Part shown: positions 16,987 through 27,633 of the stretch, piece by piece
How positions within the stretch are numbered: position 1 is the stretch's first letter
Layout of the letters: every line of letters starts with the position of its first letter
Source of the DNA: Pseudaminobacter sp047739745
Lineage (GTDB): Bacteria; Pseudomonadota; Alphaproteobacteria; Rhizobiales; Rhizobiaceae
Length of the DNA: 64,000 bases
Direction: 5' to 3'
Assembly: GCF_047739745.1 (NCBI RefSeq)
Contig: NZ_JBLLVA010000023.1
Span: 17,016-81,015 of the forward strand
Translations under genes and position numbers: made by a program
Notes under the pieces: generated by a model
What the model was told of the DNA's origin: nothing
What the model saw: only the letters and a program-made list of their open reading frames with translations
Database searches by the model: none

Positions 16987-18359
16987 ATCCGCTCCTGCAG
17001 TCGGCCGATACAGGCCAGGTAATCGGCCGTGATCCGGTCATGGTCTCTATGCCTGCCATTGCGCACGACATGACGGCCCGCCGCCCAGACATCGCGCACA
17101 AGCCCGTCGCCACCGGCAAAGACAAGGCTGTCGAGGCGTTCGTCGCCCTTACGGCCGTAAAGCACCGGGTTGTCCAGCGAAACCGCACATAGATCGGCCC
17201 ATAGACCGGTGGCGATCGCGCCGGTGTCGCGTCCTGCTGCGCTCGCGCCGCCATCAAGGCCGGCTTCGTAAACCACCCGGCCAGTGGAGCGTCCCGGCTC
17301 GGCCAGCACGGCGCGCGCAGTGTCGCGCAGACGCTGGCTGTATTCCAGCGTGCGTAACTCCTCGATTAGTGAGATGCGAATGTTGCTGTCCGAGCCGAAG
17401 CCGAGCCGCCCGCCCGCATCCTTCCAGATCGTGGCGTTGAAGATGCCGTCGCCAAGGCTTGATTCGGTGATCGGGCACAGGCCCGCGACGGCGCCCGTCG
17501 CGGCCAAGCGGCGAGTTTCGTCCTCGGTCATATGGGTCAGGTGGATCAAGGTCCAGCGGCGATCGGGCCTGTAATTGTCCAGCAGCCATTCGACGGGGCG
17601 GCGACCTCGCGCGGCTTGCACTTCCTCGATCTCGGGCAGCTGCTCCGCCAGATGCATGTGCAGCGGCCGCTCCGGGCGCAAGCCTTCACAAAATGTCAAC
17701 GCTTCGGGGCTCACCGCACGCAGCGAATGCGGCGCGACTCCGATGCCCGCATCCGCCGGCAGGTGGCTCAGCGCCGCTTCGGCGGCGTCAAGGAGCGAAG
17801 CGAATTCATCCGGCTTCGTGCCGAAACGTTGCTGGCCCGGACCGAGCGGCCGACGGTCCACCCCGCCGAATTGATAATGCACCGGCAGCAGCGTCAGCCC
17901 GATGCCGGTGCGGGCAGCAGCGGCCGCGATGCGCTCGGACATTTCAGCTATATTGTCGTAGAATGCCCCACCGGGCTGGTGGTGCAGGTAATGGAACTCC
18001 ACATTGGTGGCGTAGCCAGCCTCCAGCATCTCCATCTGCACCAGCGCGGCGATGGCCTCGACGTCATCCGGCGTTAGGTGATCTAGGAAACGGTACATGA
18101 TCTGGCGCCATGTCCAGAACGTATCGCGCGGCTGCGGCCCGCGTGCCTCCGAAAGTCCCGCCATGGCGCGCTGGAAGGCATGGGAATGGAGGTTCGCCAG
18201 GGCAGGCAGCAGCAGATCGACCCGCTCGCCGATCGGTGTCGTGTCGCGTTCAACCTTGGCGATACGACCGTCGGTGCCAAGTTCGACGCTTACGTTTTCC
18301 GCCCAGCCTTCCGGCAGAAGCGCATGCTGCGCCCACAATGTCGTCATTCCGTTCTCCAT
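16983..18359 (-). CDS. hutF: Formimidoylglutamate deiminase
   Basis: A 458-residue amidohydrolase-superfamily enzyme that converts N-formimidoyl-L-glutamate to N-formyl-L-glutamate plus ammonia, the fourth step of the five-step histidine pathway. The metal-site motifs are LLPALANLHSHAFQRAM (HxH near 57-59), FHYLHH, and the C-terminal FGSDSNIRISLIEELR. N-terminal MTTLWAQHALLPEGW is typical of HutF. It is divergent from hutI across a 125-bp regulatory gap; hutG downstream completes this route. Confidence 0.95.
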   Translation of the reverse strand: MENGMTTLWAQHALLPEGWAENVSVELGTDGRIAKVERDTTPIGERVDLLLPALANLHSHAFQRAMAGLSEARGPQPRDTFWTWRQIMYRFLDHLTPDDVEAIAALVQMEMLEAGYATNVEFHYLHHQPGGAFYDNIAEMSERIAAAAARTGIGLTLLPVHYQFGGVDRRPLGPGQQRFGTKPDEFASLLDAAEAALSHLPADAGIGVAPHSLRAVSPEALTFCEGLRPERPLHMHLAEQLPEIEEVQAARGRRPVEWLLDNYRPDRRWTLIHLTHMTEDETRRLAATGAVAGLCPITESSLGDGIFNATIWKDAGGRLGFGSDSNIRISLIEELRTLEYSQRLRDTARAVLAEPGRSTGRVVYEAGLDGGASAAGRDTGAIATGLWADLCAVSLDNPVLYGRKGDERLDSLVFAGGDGLVRDVWAAGRHVVRNGRHRDHDRITADYLACIGRLQERM

Positions 18360-18392
18360 CCTGCCGGATCGGCGCCGGGCATATCTGCCTAC

Positions 18393-18455
18393 ATAAGTTT
18401 AGACATACCATGAAAATAAGTTTAGACATAGACGCCCAATTATGTTTAGACGTAA
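18393..18455. promoter_or_regulatory. Three tandem HutC-like operators in the hutF/hutI divergent promoter
   Basis: Three near-identical 16-bp boxes: ATAAGTTTAGACATAC at 18393-18408, ATAAGTTTAGACATAG at 18416-18431, and TTATGTTTAGACGTAA at 18440-18455. Each is an imperfect palindrome around TTTAGAC. Start-to-start spacing is 23 and 24 bp, about two DNA turns, so all three face the same side. They occupy the middle of the gap between hutF and hutI, where HutC would be expected to bind and repress both directions. Confidence 0.75.
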
Positions 18456-18484
18456 AAATCACAAGCTAGTGGAGCGCGTGCCGG

Positions 18485-19687
18485 ATGCAGGTACTCAGCA
18501 ACGCCACAATCACGGTCATGGATGACGAGACGACTGGTTACCGTCTCGTCGAGCGCGCCGCGATTGTAGTTGAGGGCGAGAGGATCGTCTGGGTCGGCGC
18601 CGATGCGGACCTGCCGGCTTCCTATGGGACCGCCCCTTCCCGCGACCTGGAGGGCCGGTTGATCACCCCCGGCCTGATCGATTGCCATACCCATATCGTT
18701 TATGGCGGCGACCGTGCCCGCGAATTCGAGATGCGTCTGGAAGGCGCGGGCTACGAGGAGATCGCGCGGGCCGGCGGCGGCATCCTGTCCAGCGTCCGCA
18801 ACACCCGCGAGGCGAGCGAGGACGAGCTTCTGGCGCTGGCGCTGCCGCGCGTCGATGCGCTGCTTGGCGAAGGCATCACCACGTTGGAGATCAAATCGGG
18901 CTACGGGCTCGATATCGCCTCCGAGCTGAAAATGCTGCGGGTCGCGCGCCGCATCGGCGCGCTGCGCCCGGTGCATGTCGTCACCACCTGGCTCGCCGCC
19001 CATGCCCTGCCGCCGGAGTTCAAGGGCGACCGCGCCGGCTATATCGACCAAGTCGTGATTGCCGGCATGGATCAGGGCCATGCCGAGGGCCTGATCGATG
19101 CGGTGGACGGATTTTGTGAAGGCATCGCCTTTTCGGTCGAGGAAATGGCGCGCATTTTTGCCTACGCCAAAACGCTCGGTCTGCCGGTCAAGCTGCATGC
19201 CGAGCAGCTTTCGAACCTGCACGGTGCGGCCATGGCGGCCGAGCATGGCGCGCTTTCGGCCGACCATCTCGAATATCTCGGCGCAGATGGCATCGCCGCT
19301 ATGGCGAAGGCCGGAACCGTCGCCGTGCTCTTGCCCGGCGCGTTCTACACGCTTCGCGAAATGCAGTATCCGCCGGTTCAGGCGCTGCGAGAAGCGGGCG
19401 TGCCGATCGCACTCGCCACTGATTCCAACCCCGGAACCTCGCCGCTCACCTCGATCCTTTTGACCATGAATATGGGCGCCACGCTGTTTCGCCTGACGCC
19501 GGCCGAATGCCTCAGGGCCGTAACCCGCAACGCGGCCCGCGCGCTTGGGTTCAGCGACCGCGGCGTGATCGAGGCGGGCTCGCGCGCCGATCTGGCCATC
19601 TGGGATGTCCGCCACCCGGCCGAGCTTTCCTATCGCATCGGCTTCAATCCGCTGCACGCCCGCATCTTTGGAGGCCAGTATGTCTGA
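18485..19687 (+). CDS. hutI: Imidazolonepropionase
   Basis: A 400-residue amidohydrolase that opens the ring of imidazolone-5-propionate to give formimidoylglutamate. Key motifs are TPGLIDCHTHIVYGGDRAREFEMR (metal HxH), LKLHAEQLS, SADHLEYLG, and ATDSNPGTSP with the metal-binding Asp. Length and motifs match the family. It opens the rightward hut operon; hutH starts inside its last codons. Confidence 0.96.
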   Translation: MQVLSNATITVMDDETTGYRLVERAAIVVEGERIVWVGADADLPASYGTAPSRDLEGRLITPGLIDCHTHIVYGGDRAREFEMRLEGAGYEEIARAGGGILSSVRNTREASEDELLALALPRVDALLGEGITTLEIKSGYGLDIASELKMLRVARRIGALRPVHVVTTWLAAHALPPEFKGDRAGYIDQVVIAGMDQGHAEGLIDAVDGFCEGIAFSVEEMARIFAYAKTLGLPVKLHAEQLSNLHGAAMAAEHGALSADHLEYLGADGIAAMAKAGTVAVLLPGAFYTLREMQYPPVQALREAGVPIALATDSNPGTSPLTSILLTMNMGATLFRLTPAECLRAVTRNAARALGFSDRGVIEAGSRADLAIWDVRHPAELSYRIGFNPLHARIFGGQYV

Positions 19688-21221
19688 ACTCATCCTGACG
19701 CCCGGCCAGGTCACTTTGGCCGAATTGGAGCGCATCTGGCGCGAGGGGCTCGCCGTGCGGCTGGCTGAAAGCGCGCGCGTCGGCATTGCCGATTCCGCCG
19801 CCCGCATCGATGCCGCCGCCAAGGGCGACGTGCCGGTCTATGGCGTCAATACCGGCTTCGGCAAGCTCGCCTCCATCAAGATCAAGGCCGAGGACACGGC
19901 CACGCTCCAGCGCAATCTGATACTGTCGCATTGCTGCGGCGTGGGCGAGGCGATCGAGCCGGAAACGGTGCGGCTTGTCATGGTCCTTAAGCTCTTGTCG
20001 CTTGGCCGCGGCGCATCAGGCACTCGGCCCGAAATCGTCAAGCTGATCGAGGACATGCTCGCCAAGGGTGTGCTGCCGGTCATCCCCTCGCAGGGGTCGG
20101 TCGGTGCCTCGGGCGACCTCGCTCCGCTGGCGCACATGGCCGCAGCCATGCTGGGCGAAGGCCGCGCCAGCTATCAGGGCCGTGAACTGGCGAGCGCCGA
20201 GGCACTGGCCGCCGCCGGCTTGAAGCCGGTCGCGCTGGCCGCCAAGGAAGGGCTGGCGCTCATCAACGGCACGCAGGTTTCCACCGCTTTCGCTCTCACC
20301 GGCCTGTTCGAGGCGTTCCGCGCCGCACGCAATGCGCTTGTCTCGTCGTCGCTTTCGACCGACGCCATCATGGGCTCGACCGCGCCCTTCCTCGACGAGA
20401 TCCATCAATTGCGCGGCCATCGCGGCCAGATTCTTGCCGCCCGTGTCATTCGCGGCCTGATGGACGGATCGGAAATTCGTGAAAGCCACCGCGTCGGCGA
20501 CCCGCGCGTCCAGGACCCTTATTGCATCCGCTGCCAGCCGCAAGTCACCGGCGCCTGCATCGACCTTCTGACCCAGGCAGGCCGGACGCTGGAAATCGAG
20601 GCGAATGCCGCGACCGACAATCCGCTGGTGCTGATCGAGAGCGGTCAAATCGTCTCAGGCGGCAATTTCCATGCCGAGCCGGTGGCCTTCGCCGCCGACC
20701 AGATCGCGCTGGCGATAGCCGAAATCGGCGCCATTTCGCAGCGCCGCATCGCGCTAATGGTTGATCCGACGCTCAGCCACGACCTGCCTCCCTTCCTCAC
20801 GCCCGATCCCGGCCTGAACAGCGGGCTGATGATCGCCGAAGTTACCTCGGCCGCGCTGATGAGTGAGAACAAGCATCTCGCCACGCCCTGCTCGACCGAT
20901 TCCACCCCGACATCGGCGAACCAGGAAGACCATGTTTCCATGGCCGCTCATGGCGCGCGCCGCCTGAAGCGCATGAACGCCAATCTTTTTCAAATCATTG
21001 GCATCGAAGTGCTGTGCGCCGCAACCGGCATCGAATTCCGCGAACCGTTGAAGACCTCGGCTCCGCTTCAGGCGGTAGTCGCTCAGTTGCGCAAATCGGT
21101 CGCACCCCTTGGACAGGACCGCTACATGGCGCCCGACCTCGCCGAAGCGGCCAGACTTGTCCAATCCGGCACCCTGCTTGAGGCGTTGCCGCAAACCATG
21201 CTAAGCGAGGTACAGCCTTGA
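19680..21221 (+). CDS. hutH: Histidine ammonia-lyase
   Basis: A 513-residue enzyme converting L-histidine to urocanate and ammonia. The self-formed MIO cofactor comes from A143-S144-G145 in GSVGASGDLAPLAH, and the catalytic Tyr lies in VYGVNTGFG (Y54). I chose the ATG at 19680 with GGAGG just upstream; it overlaps the hutI stop by 8 bp. The downstream TTG start of hutG overlaps this stop, so hutI-hutH-hutG are translationally coupled. Confidence 0.97.
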   Translation: MSELILTPGQVTLAELERIWREGLAVRLAESARVGIADSAARIDAAAKGDVPVYGVNTGFGKLASIKIKAEDTATLQRNLILSHCCGVGEAIEPETVRLVMVLKLLSLGRGASGTRPEIVKLIEDMLAKGVLPVIPSQGSVGASGDLAPLAHMAAAMLGEGRASYQGRELASAEALAAAGLKPVALAAKEGLALINGTQVSTAFALTGLFEAFRAARNALVSSSLSTDAIMGSTAPFLDEIHQLRGHRGQILAARVIRGLMDGSEIRESHRVGDPRVQDPYCIRCQPQVTGACIDLLTQAGRTLEIEANAATDNPLVLIESGQIVSGGNFHAEPVAFAADQIALAIAEIGAISQRRIALMVDPTLSHDLPPFLTPDPGLNSGLMIAEVTSAALMSENKHLATPCSTDSTPTSANQEDHVSMAAHGARRLKRMNANLFQIIGIEVLCAATGIEFREPLKTSAPLQAVVAQLRKSVAPLGQDRYMAPDLAEAARLVQSGTLLEALPQTMLSEVQP

Positions 21222-22024
21222 CCCCCACCTCCATCAATCCGGTTGAAGTCGTGCAAGGCGACAGTCCGGTCATTTTGGGCTTGCCGCACACCGGAACCCA
21301 TTTGCCGGATGGCATTCTGGCCAGGCTCAATGCGCGCGGCCGCATCCTCGCGGACACAGACTGGCACATCGAACGGCTCTATGACGGGCTGCTGCCGGGT
21401 GCTACGACGGTGCGGGCGACGTTCCACCGCTATGTGATTGACGCCAATCGCGGCCCGGACGATGCCAGCCTATATCCGGGCCAGAACACCACAGGCCTCG
21501 TGCCGGTGACGGATTTCGACGGCGAGCCGATCTGGACCGAAGAACCGTCAGCGGCCGAGATTGCCGAGCGCAAGACCAATTTCCATGCGCCTTATCACGC
21601 CGCCCTCGCCGCCGAGATCGAGCGGGTGAAGGAACGGCACGGCGTGGCCATCCTCTACGATTGCCACTCGATTCGCTCCGTCATCCCGTTCCTGTTCGAA
21701 GGTGTATTGCCCGATTTCAACATCGGCACGAACAACGGCACGACCTGCGATCCGCGCATCGAGGCCGCAACCTTCGACATCTGCGCCGCCACCGGCCGCA
21801 CGCATGTGCTGAACGGACGATTCAAGGGCGGCTGGACGACGCGCCATTACGGCCGCCCGCGGGACGGCGTTCACGCGATCCAGATGGAGCTAGCGCAGTC
21901 CAGCCATCTGGCAAGCGAAGCCCCGCCTTTCGCCTATGACGAGAAAAAGGCCGCAGCGCTGCGTGCCACCCTTGCGGCGATCCTTGAAAAGCTGGCTGCG
22001 CTTGCACCTGAGCTGAAGCCATGA
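21218..22024 (+). CDS. hutG: N-formylglutamate deformylase
   Basis: A 268-residue zinc amidohydrolase that splits N-formyl-L-glutamate into glutamate and formate, the last step of the pathway via HutF. Recognisable segments are LGLPHTGTHLPDGILARL, DTDWHIERLYD, RYVIDANRGPDDASLYPGQ and LYDCHSIRSVIP. Translation seems to start at a TTG that overlaps the hutH stop. The stop overlaps the CoA-transferase start by 4 bp. Confidence 0.94.
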   Translation: MTPTSINPVEVVQGDSPVILGLPHTGTHLPDGILARLNARGRILADTDWHIERLYDGLLPGATTVRATFHRYVIDANRGPDDASLYPGQNTTGLVPVTDFDGEPIWTEEPSAAEIAERKTNFHAPYHAALAAEIERVKERHGVAILYDCHSIRSVIPFLFEGVLPDFNIGTNNGTTCDPRIEAATFDICAATGRTHVLNGRFKGGWTTRHYGRPRDGVHAIQMELAQSSHLASEAPPFAYDEKKAAALRATLAAILEKLAALAPELKP

Positions 22025-23184
22025 GCGGGCCGCTGTCTGGTATCAAGGTCCTGGACCTGTCGCGCGTCCTGGCGGGACCGTATTGCACCGCGCTTTTGGC
22101 CGATTTGGGTGCCGAGATCATCAAGCTGGAGCCGCCGGCAGGTGACGATTATCGTCATGTCGGCCCCTTCAAGCACGGTGAAAGCGCGTTGTTTGCGCTG
22201 AACAATCGCGGCAAGAACAGCGTCGTGCTCGATTTGAAGAAGCCGGCCGATCTTGAACTGGCCCAAGCGCTTGCTGCCCGCGTGGACGTGGTGGTGGAAA
22301 ATTTCCGCCCCGGCGTCGCCGCGCGGCTGGGCCTCGGCGCCGAAGCACTGCGCAAGGCCAATCCCCGGCTGATCTATTGCTCTATCTCCGGCTTCGGGCA
22401 GGAAGGCCCCTTCAAGGATCTGCCGGCCTACGATCTGGTGGTGCAGGCCATGTCCGGGTTGATGGCCGCGACCGGCGAGGACGGCGGCCCGCCGCTCAAG
22501 ACCGGCGAGAGCATCGCCGATCTGGTCGCCGGCCTTTTCGCGAGTTGGTCGATCATGGCCGCGCTGGTTCAGCGCCATGCCACCGGACAAGGGGCGACAC
22601 TCGACATCGCCATGTATGACGCGCTGTTTTCCATGCTGACCACCAGCCACGCCCAGCATTTTTACAGCGGTGTGCTGCCAAGCAGGGTCGGCAACCGCCA
22701 TCCGCTTTCCACCCCCTTCGGCTGCTTCCGCACCCGTGACGGGCAGGTGGTGATCGCCGTTTTGAATGGCGGTCAGTTCCAGCGGCTGGCAACCCTCATC
22801 GGCAAGCCGGAGGTGGTGGGTGATCGGCGCTTTGCCAGCGACAGCAGCCGCACCGAGCATGAACCAGCGCTGCGAGCGCTGATCGAGGAATGGTCGGGCG
22901 CGCTGACGACCGAGGAAGCGGTTGCGGCTCTGGCTGCTGAGGGGCTGCCGACCGCGCCGATCTGGACCATCGCGCAGGCCGCCGGCAACGAACATGCCGC
23001 TGCCCGCAACCTGGTGAGTGCGCTTGCGCACCCCGTGCTCGGACAGGCGCCGATTGTCGGCCAGCCGGTGCGCTTCGACGGCGCCAAGCCGGTGGCTGCG
23101 ACCGCGGCGCCCCGTCTCGGCGGCGACATGGAAGCCGTGCTCAAGAAATTCGGATTGGAGACGCTGCATGACGCAGATAGATGA
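22021..23184 (+). CDS. CaiB/BaiF family (family III) CoA-transferase inside the hut operon
   Basis: A 387-residue class III CoA-transferase, a family that moves CoA between carboxylic acids. Typical segments are GIKVLDLSRVLAGPYCTALLADLGA-type N terminus, NRGKNSVVLDLK, VVVENFRPGVAARLG, and the loop GESIADLVAGLF, whose D167 aligns with the catalytic Asp of formyl-CoA transferase. It is coupled by 4-bp overlap to hutG and by a 17-bp overlap to the acyl-CoA dehydrogenase gene. No standard histidine-pathway step needs CoA, so its substrate is open; imidazolepropionate/urocanyl-CoA exchange is a reasonable inference. Confidence 0.9.
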   Translation: MSGPLSGIKVLDLSRVLAGPYCTALLADLGAEIIKLEPPAGDDYRHVGPFKHGESALFALNNRGKNSVVLDLKKPADLELAQALAARVDVVVENFRPGVAARLGLGAEALRKANPRLIYCSISGFGQEGPFKDLPAYDLVVQAMSGLMAATGEDGGPPLKTGESIADLVAGLFASWSIMAALVQRHATGQGATLDIAMYDALFSMLTTSHAQHFYSGVLPSRVGNRHPLSTPFGCFRTRDGQVVIAVLNGGQFQRLATLIGKPEVVGDRRFASDSSRTEHEPALRALIEEWSGALTTEEAVAALAAEGLPTAPIWTIAQAAGNEHAAARNLVSALAHPVLGQAPIVGQPVRFDGAKPVAATAAPRLGGDMEAVLKKFGLETLHDADR

Positions 23185-24331
23185 TCCCTGGCACATGCTT
23201 TCCCCAGAGGAGCGTATGTTCTGCGACGTGCTGGAGCGGCTTTGCGCCGACCGGATCGCGCCGCTGGCGGCCGAGACCGACGAGACCGCGAGCTTCGTGC
23301 ACGAACAGCTCGCAACGCTCGGCGAAGCCGGCATGATGGGCGCCAATCTGCCGGAGACCTATGGCGGCAGCGGCATCTCCGCGCCCGCGCTGCTGCGCGC
23401 GGTTTCCATCGTTGCGGGAGCCTGCGGCTCCACCGCCTCGGCGCTGACGGCACATTATCTGGCGACCGATTCCATCTTGATCGGCGGCACAGAGGCGCAG
23501 AAGCAGGAATGGCTGCCCAGAGCCTCCACCGGCGACGCATTAGGCGCCTTTGCGCTCACCGAACCCACCGCCGGCTCTGATCCCGCCGACATGAAGACGC
23601 GGGCGCGACGCACCGAAAGCGGCTGGCACCTGAAGGGCACCAAGTGCTTCATTTCCAATGGCGGTGTCGCGGACTTCATCGTCGTCTATGCGGTGACGGA
23701 CCCGCAAAAGGCGCATCGCGGCATATCCGCCTTCATCCTGCCAAAGGACACGCCAGGTCTGGTGGCCGGCTTGTCGGAAAAGACCATGGGCCTGAAGGGC
23801 GGCCATGTGTTCACGCTGAACATCGACTGCGAGCTGCCCGAAGAGGCGCTGCTGGGGGAGGAGGGCAGGGGCTTCCGTACCGCCATGCAGGTGCTCGACA
23901 ACGGCCGCATCGAAGTCGCCGCGCAGTGCCTTGGCCTCGCGGGAGCGGCGATGAATTCGGCGCTCGCCTATGCCAAGGACCGTATCATCGGCGGCACGCC
24001 GCTCTCGGAGCGGCAGGGCATACGCTGGATGATCGCCGACATGGGCGTTGCCTTCCATTCGGCGCTGCTTTTGTCGCTGGAGGCTGCGCGCCAGCGCGAC
24101 CTCGCACACCAGCATGGCGGGCGCTTCTCGCTGGCCTCATCCATGGCCAAGCTCGGAGCATCCGAGGCGGCGGGCAAGATCGCCGACACCGCACTGCAAC
24201 TGCATGGCGGCTATGGCTACACCCGCGATTTTCCCATTGAGCGCATCAACCGAGACCTGCGCATCATGCGCATCTACGAGGGGTCCAGCGAGATTCAACG
24301 CATCATCATTTCCGGCAACATGCTGGCCTGA
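23168..24331 (+). CDS. Acyl-CoA dehydrogenase inside the hut operon
   Basis: A 387-residue flavin acyl-CoA dehydrogenase. It has FALTEPTAGSDPADMKTRA and KCFISNGG-type substrate/FAD loops, and the C-terminal QLHGGYGYTRDFPIERINRDLR and IYEGSSEIQR; the Glu in YEGSSE is the expected catalytic base. The ATG at 23168 is inside the end of the CoA-transferase gene; an upstream extension in the same frame is not homologous-looking. hutU begins 15 bp later. Together with the CoA-transferase it could introduce the double bond of urocanate into imidazolepropionate as the CoA ester. Confidence 0.92.
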   Translation: MTQIDDPWHMLSPEERMFCDVLERLCADRIAPLAAETDETASFVHEQLATLGEAGMMGANLPETYGGSGISAPALLRAVSIVAGACGSTASALTAHYLATDSILIGGTEAQKQEWLPRASTGDALGAFALTEPTAGSDPADMKTRARRTESGWHLKGTKCFISNGGVADFIVVYAVTDPQKAHRGISAFILPKDTPGLVAGLSEKTMGLKGGHVFTLNIDCELPEEALLGEEGRGFRTAMQVLDNGRIEVAAQCLGLAGAAMNSALAYAKDRIIGGTPLSERQGIRWMIADMGVAFHSALLLSLEAARQRDLAHQHGGRFSLASSMAKLGASEAAGKIADTALQLHGGYGYTRDFPIERINRDLRIMRIYEGSSEIQRIIISGNMLA

Positions 24332-24346
24332 CCAGGGAGTCGAACC

Positions 24347-26014
<1,668 letters not shown>

Positions 26015-26016
26015 CA

Positions 26017-26046
26017 TCTCGCGCCGCGATTACTGGCGGCGCGAGA
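26017..26046 (+). terminator. Hairpin terminator after hutU
   Basis: A perfect 11-bp GC-rich stem, TCTCGCGCCGC paired with GCGGCGCGAGA, around an 8-nt loop directly after the hutU stop. It is followed by CAAAA rather than a T-run. It probably separates the hut operon from the transporter operon. Confidence 0.7.
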
Positions 26047-26109
26047 CAAAATCCAATAGCTAATCCACCAATCGATAGTCGCTAAACAGTTCACTAGGGA
26101 GAGAATGAA

Positions 26110-26928
26110 ATGAAGTTTTCCAGATCGTTCAAATCGGCCATGTTCGGCCTGGCCGTCCTCGGGCTTACCGTACCGGCCATGGCCGACCAGCTTTCCGACA
26201 TCAAGGCTGCCGGCAAGATCGTCACGGCGACCGATATGCACTATGCGCCCTTCGACATGCTCAACAACGGCACCTATGAGGGCATGACCAAGGACCTCTT
26301 CGACGGCGTGGCCAAGGAAATCGGCGTCGAACCGGTCTATCAGGACATTCCCTGGACTGCCGAGCTGCCTGGCCTCGAAGTCAAGAAGTTCGACATCGTG
26401 ATTGCGCCGGTTACCATCACGCCGGAGCGTCTCGAGCGCTATGCCTTCAGCCTGCCGATCGCCGACGCCACGGTGGGGCTGGTGCACGCCGCCAGCAACA
26501 CCGAACTTAAGAAGCCCGAGGACATCAAGGGCAAGACCGTCGGGGTCCAGCAGGGCACCGCGCAGTTCAGGCAGCTTCAAGCTTATGGCGAAAAGCTGGG
26601 CGGCGTGACCGTCAAGGAATACGGCACCACCGACGAAGCCTATGCCGACCTCGCCGCCGGTCGTCTGGATGCGGTCGCGGGCTCGCTGCCGAACCTGACC
26701 TATCTGGTCAAGAACCGCCCCGAGACTTTCGCCCTGTTTGAGCCGGCTACATTCGGCCAGCCGACCTATTTCGCCTGGGTAATGCGCAAGGACGCCGACA
26801 GCGACAGCTTCGTCAAGGCGGTCAACGACGCGCTGCTTAAGATGACCGACGACGGCCGCATCAAGGCCATCCAGGAAAAGTGGCTGGGCACCTACACCGA
26901 GTTGCCTCGCGAAGTTCCAACTAAGTGA
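26110..26928 (+). CDS. Polar amino-acid type ABC transporter, periplasmic binding protein (family 3)
   Basis: A 272-residue precursor with a signal peptide ending near PAMA-DQL (residue 25). The mature domain is a type II (SBP_bac_3) binding protein: GKIVTATDMHYAPFDMLNNG, FDIVIAPVTITPERLERYAFSLP, and GVQQGTAQFRQL. AGGGAGAG lies ahead of the ATG. It lies directly after hutU on the same strand, so histidine, urocanate or another imidazole is a likely ligand, but sequence alone cannot decide this. Confidence 0.88.
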   Translation: MKFSRSFKSAMFGLAVLGLTVPAMADQLSDIKAAGKIVTATDMHYAPFDMLNNGTYEGMTKDLFDGVAKEIGVEPVYQDIPWTAELPGLEVKKFDIVIAPVTITPERLERYAFSLPIADATVGLVHAASNTELKKPEDIKGKTVGVQQGTAQFRQLQAYGEKLGGVTVKEYGTTDEAYADLAAGRLDAVAGSLPNLTYLVKNRPETFALFEPATFGQPTYFAWVMRKDADSDSFVKAVNDALLKMTDDGRIKAIQEKWLGTYTELPREVPTK

Positions 26929-26936
26929 TGACGCGC

Positions 26937-26962
26937 TGCGGGCGGGACTAGTCTCGCCCGCA
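26937..26962 (+). terminator. Intercistronic hairpin after the family 3 binding protein
   Basis: TGCGGGCG at 26937 pairs with CGCCCGCA ending at 26962, and the centre (GGACTAGTCT) is itself nearly palindromic, so a 26-nt stem forms with two G-U pairs in RNA. It starts 8 bp after the binding-protein stop. Confidence 0.6.
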
Positions 26963-26985
26963 ACCCAGAACCAAGCGGAGTGCCG

Positions 26986-27633
26986 ATGTTTTCAATCTCC
27001 ACCTTCCTTGACAGCCTCGAGCCGCTCTTCTGGGCGGCGCGCTATACGCTGTTGATCTCGGGGTTGGGCATCGCACTCGGATTGGTGGTTGGCGCTCTGA
27101 TCTGCGCTGCCGCCCTGTCGCGTGCTGTCTGGCTACGCCGTTTCGCGGCACTCTGGGTCAGTTTCCTGCGCGGTGTTCCGCTGCTGGTTCAGCTTCTGCT
27201 CTGCTATTACCTCTTGCCGGTCATCGGTATCAATGTACCGGCACTGGTTGCCGCCGTGGTAACCGTCGGCATCTGTTCCAGCGCCTATGTTTCTGAAATC
27301 TGGCGCGGCGCCATCATTTCGCTGCCCAGGGGTCAGTCAGAGGCGGCGACCGCCATTGGCATGACGCCGCGAGACATCTGGGTCCGCGTGATCCTGCCTC
27401 AGGCCTTCAGCATATCGCTGCCGGCGGTGGTCAACGAATTGATCCTTTTGGTCAAGGCATCGTCGCTGGTTTCGGTCGTCGGTATTCTTGAACTCACGCG
27501 CGCCAGCCAGGCACAGGCGGCCACGACATTCCGCCCGTTGGAGGTCTATCTGGCTGCAGCCTGCATCTACCTGATCATCAATCTCTGCTTTGCCGCGCTC
27601 GGGCGCTATCTTGAGCACAGGATGGCCGTCTGA
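26986..27633 (+). CDS. Amino-acid ABC transporter permease (HisM/GlnP type), first
   Basis: A 215-residue inner-membrane permease with about five hydrophobic segments and the ATPase-contact EAA loop GQSEAATAIGMTPRDIWVRVILPQA. The ATG at 26986 is favoured by AAGCGGAG immediately upstream, over an in-frame GTG at 26980. Its stop overlaps the next start (TGATG), typical of paired permeases that form a heterodimer. Confidence 0.9.
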   Translation: MFSISTFLDSLEPLFWAARYTLLISGLGIALGLVVGALICAAALSRAVWLRRFAALWVSFLRGVPLLVQLLLCYYLLPVIGINVPALVAAVVTVGICSSAYVSEIWRGAIISLPRGQSEAATAIGMTPRDIWVRVILPQAFSISLPAVVNELILLVKASSLVSVVGILELTRASQAQAATTFRPLEVYLAAACIYLIINLCFAALGRYLEHRMAV

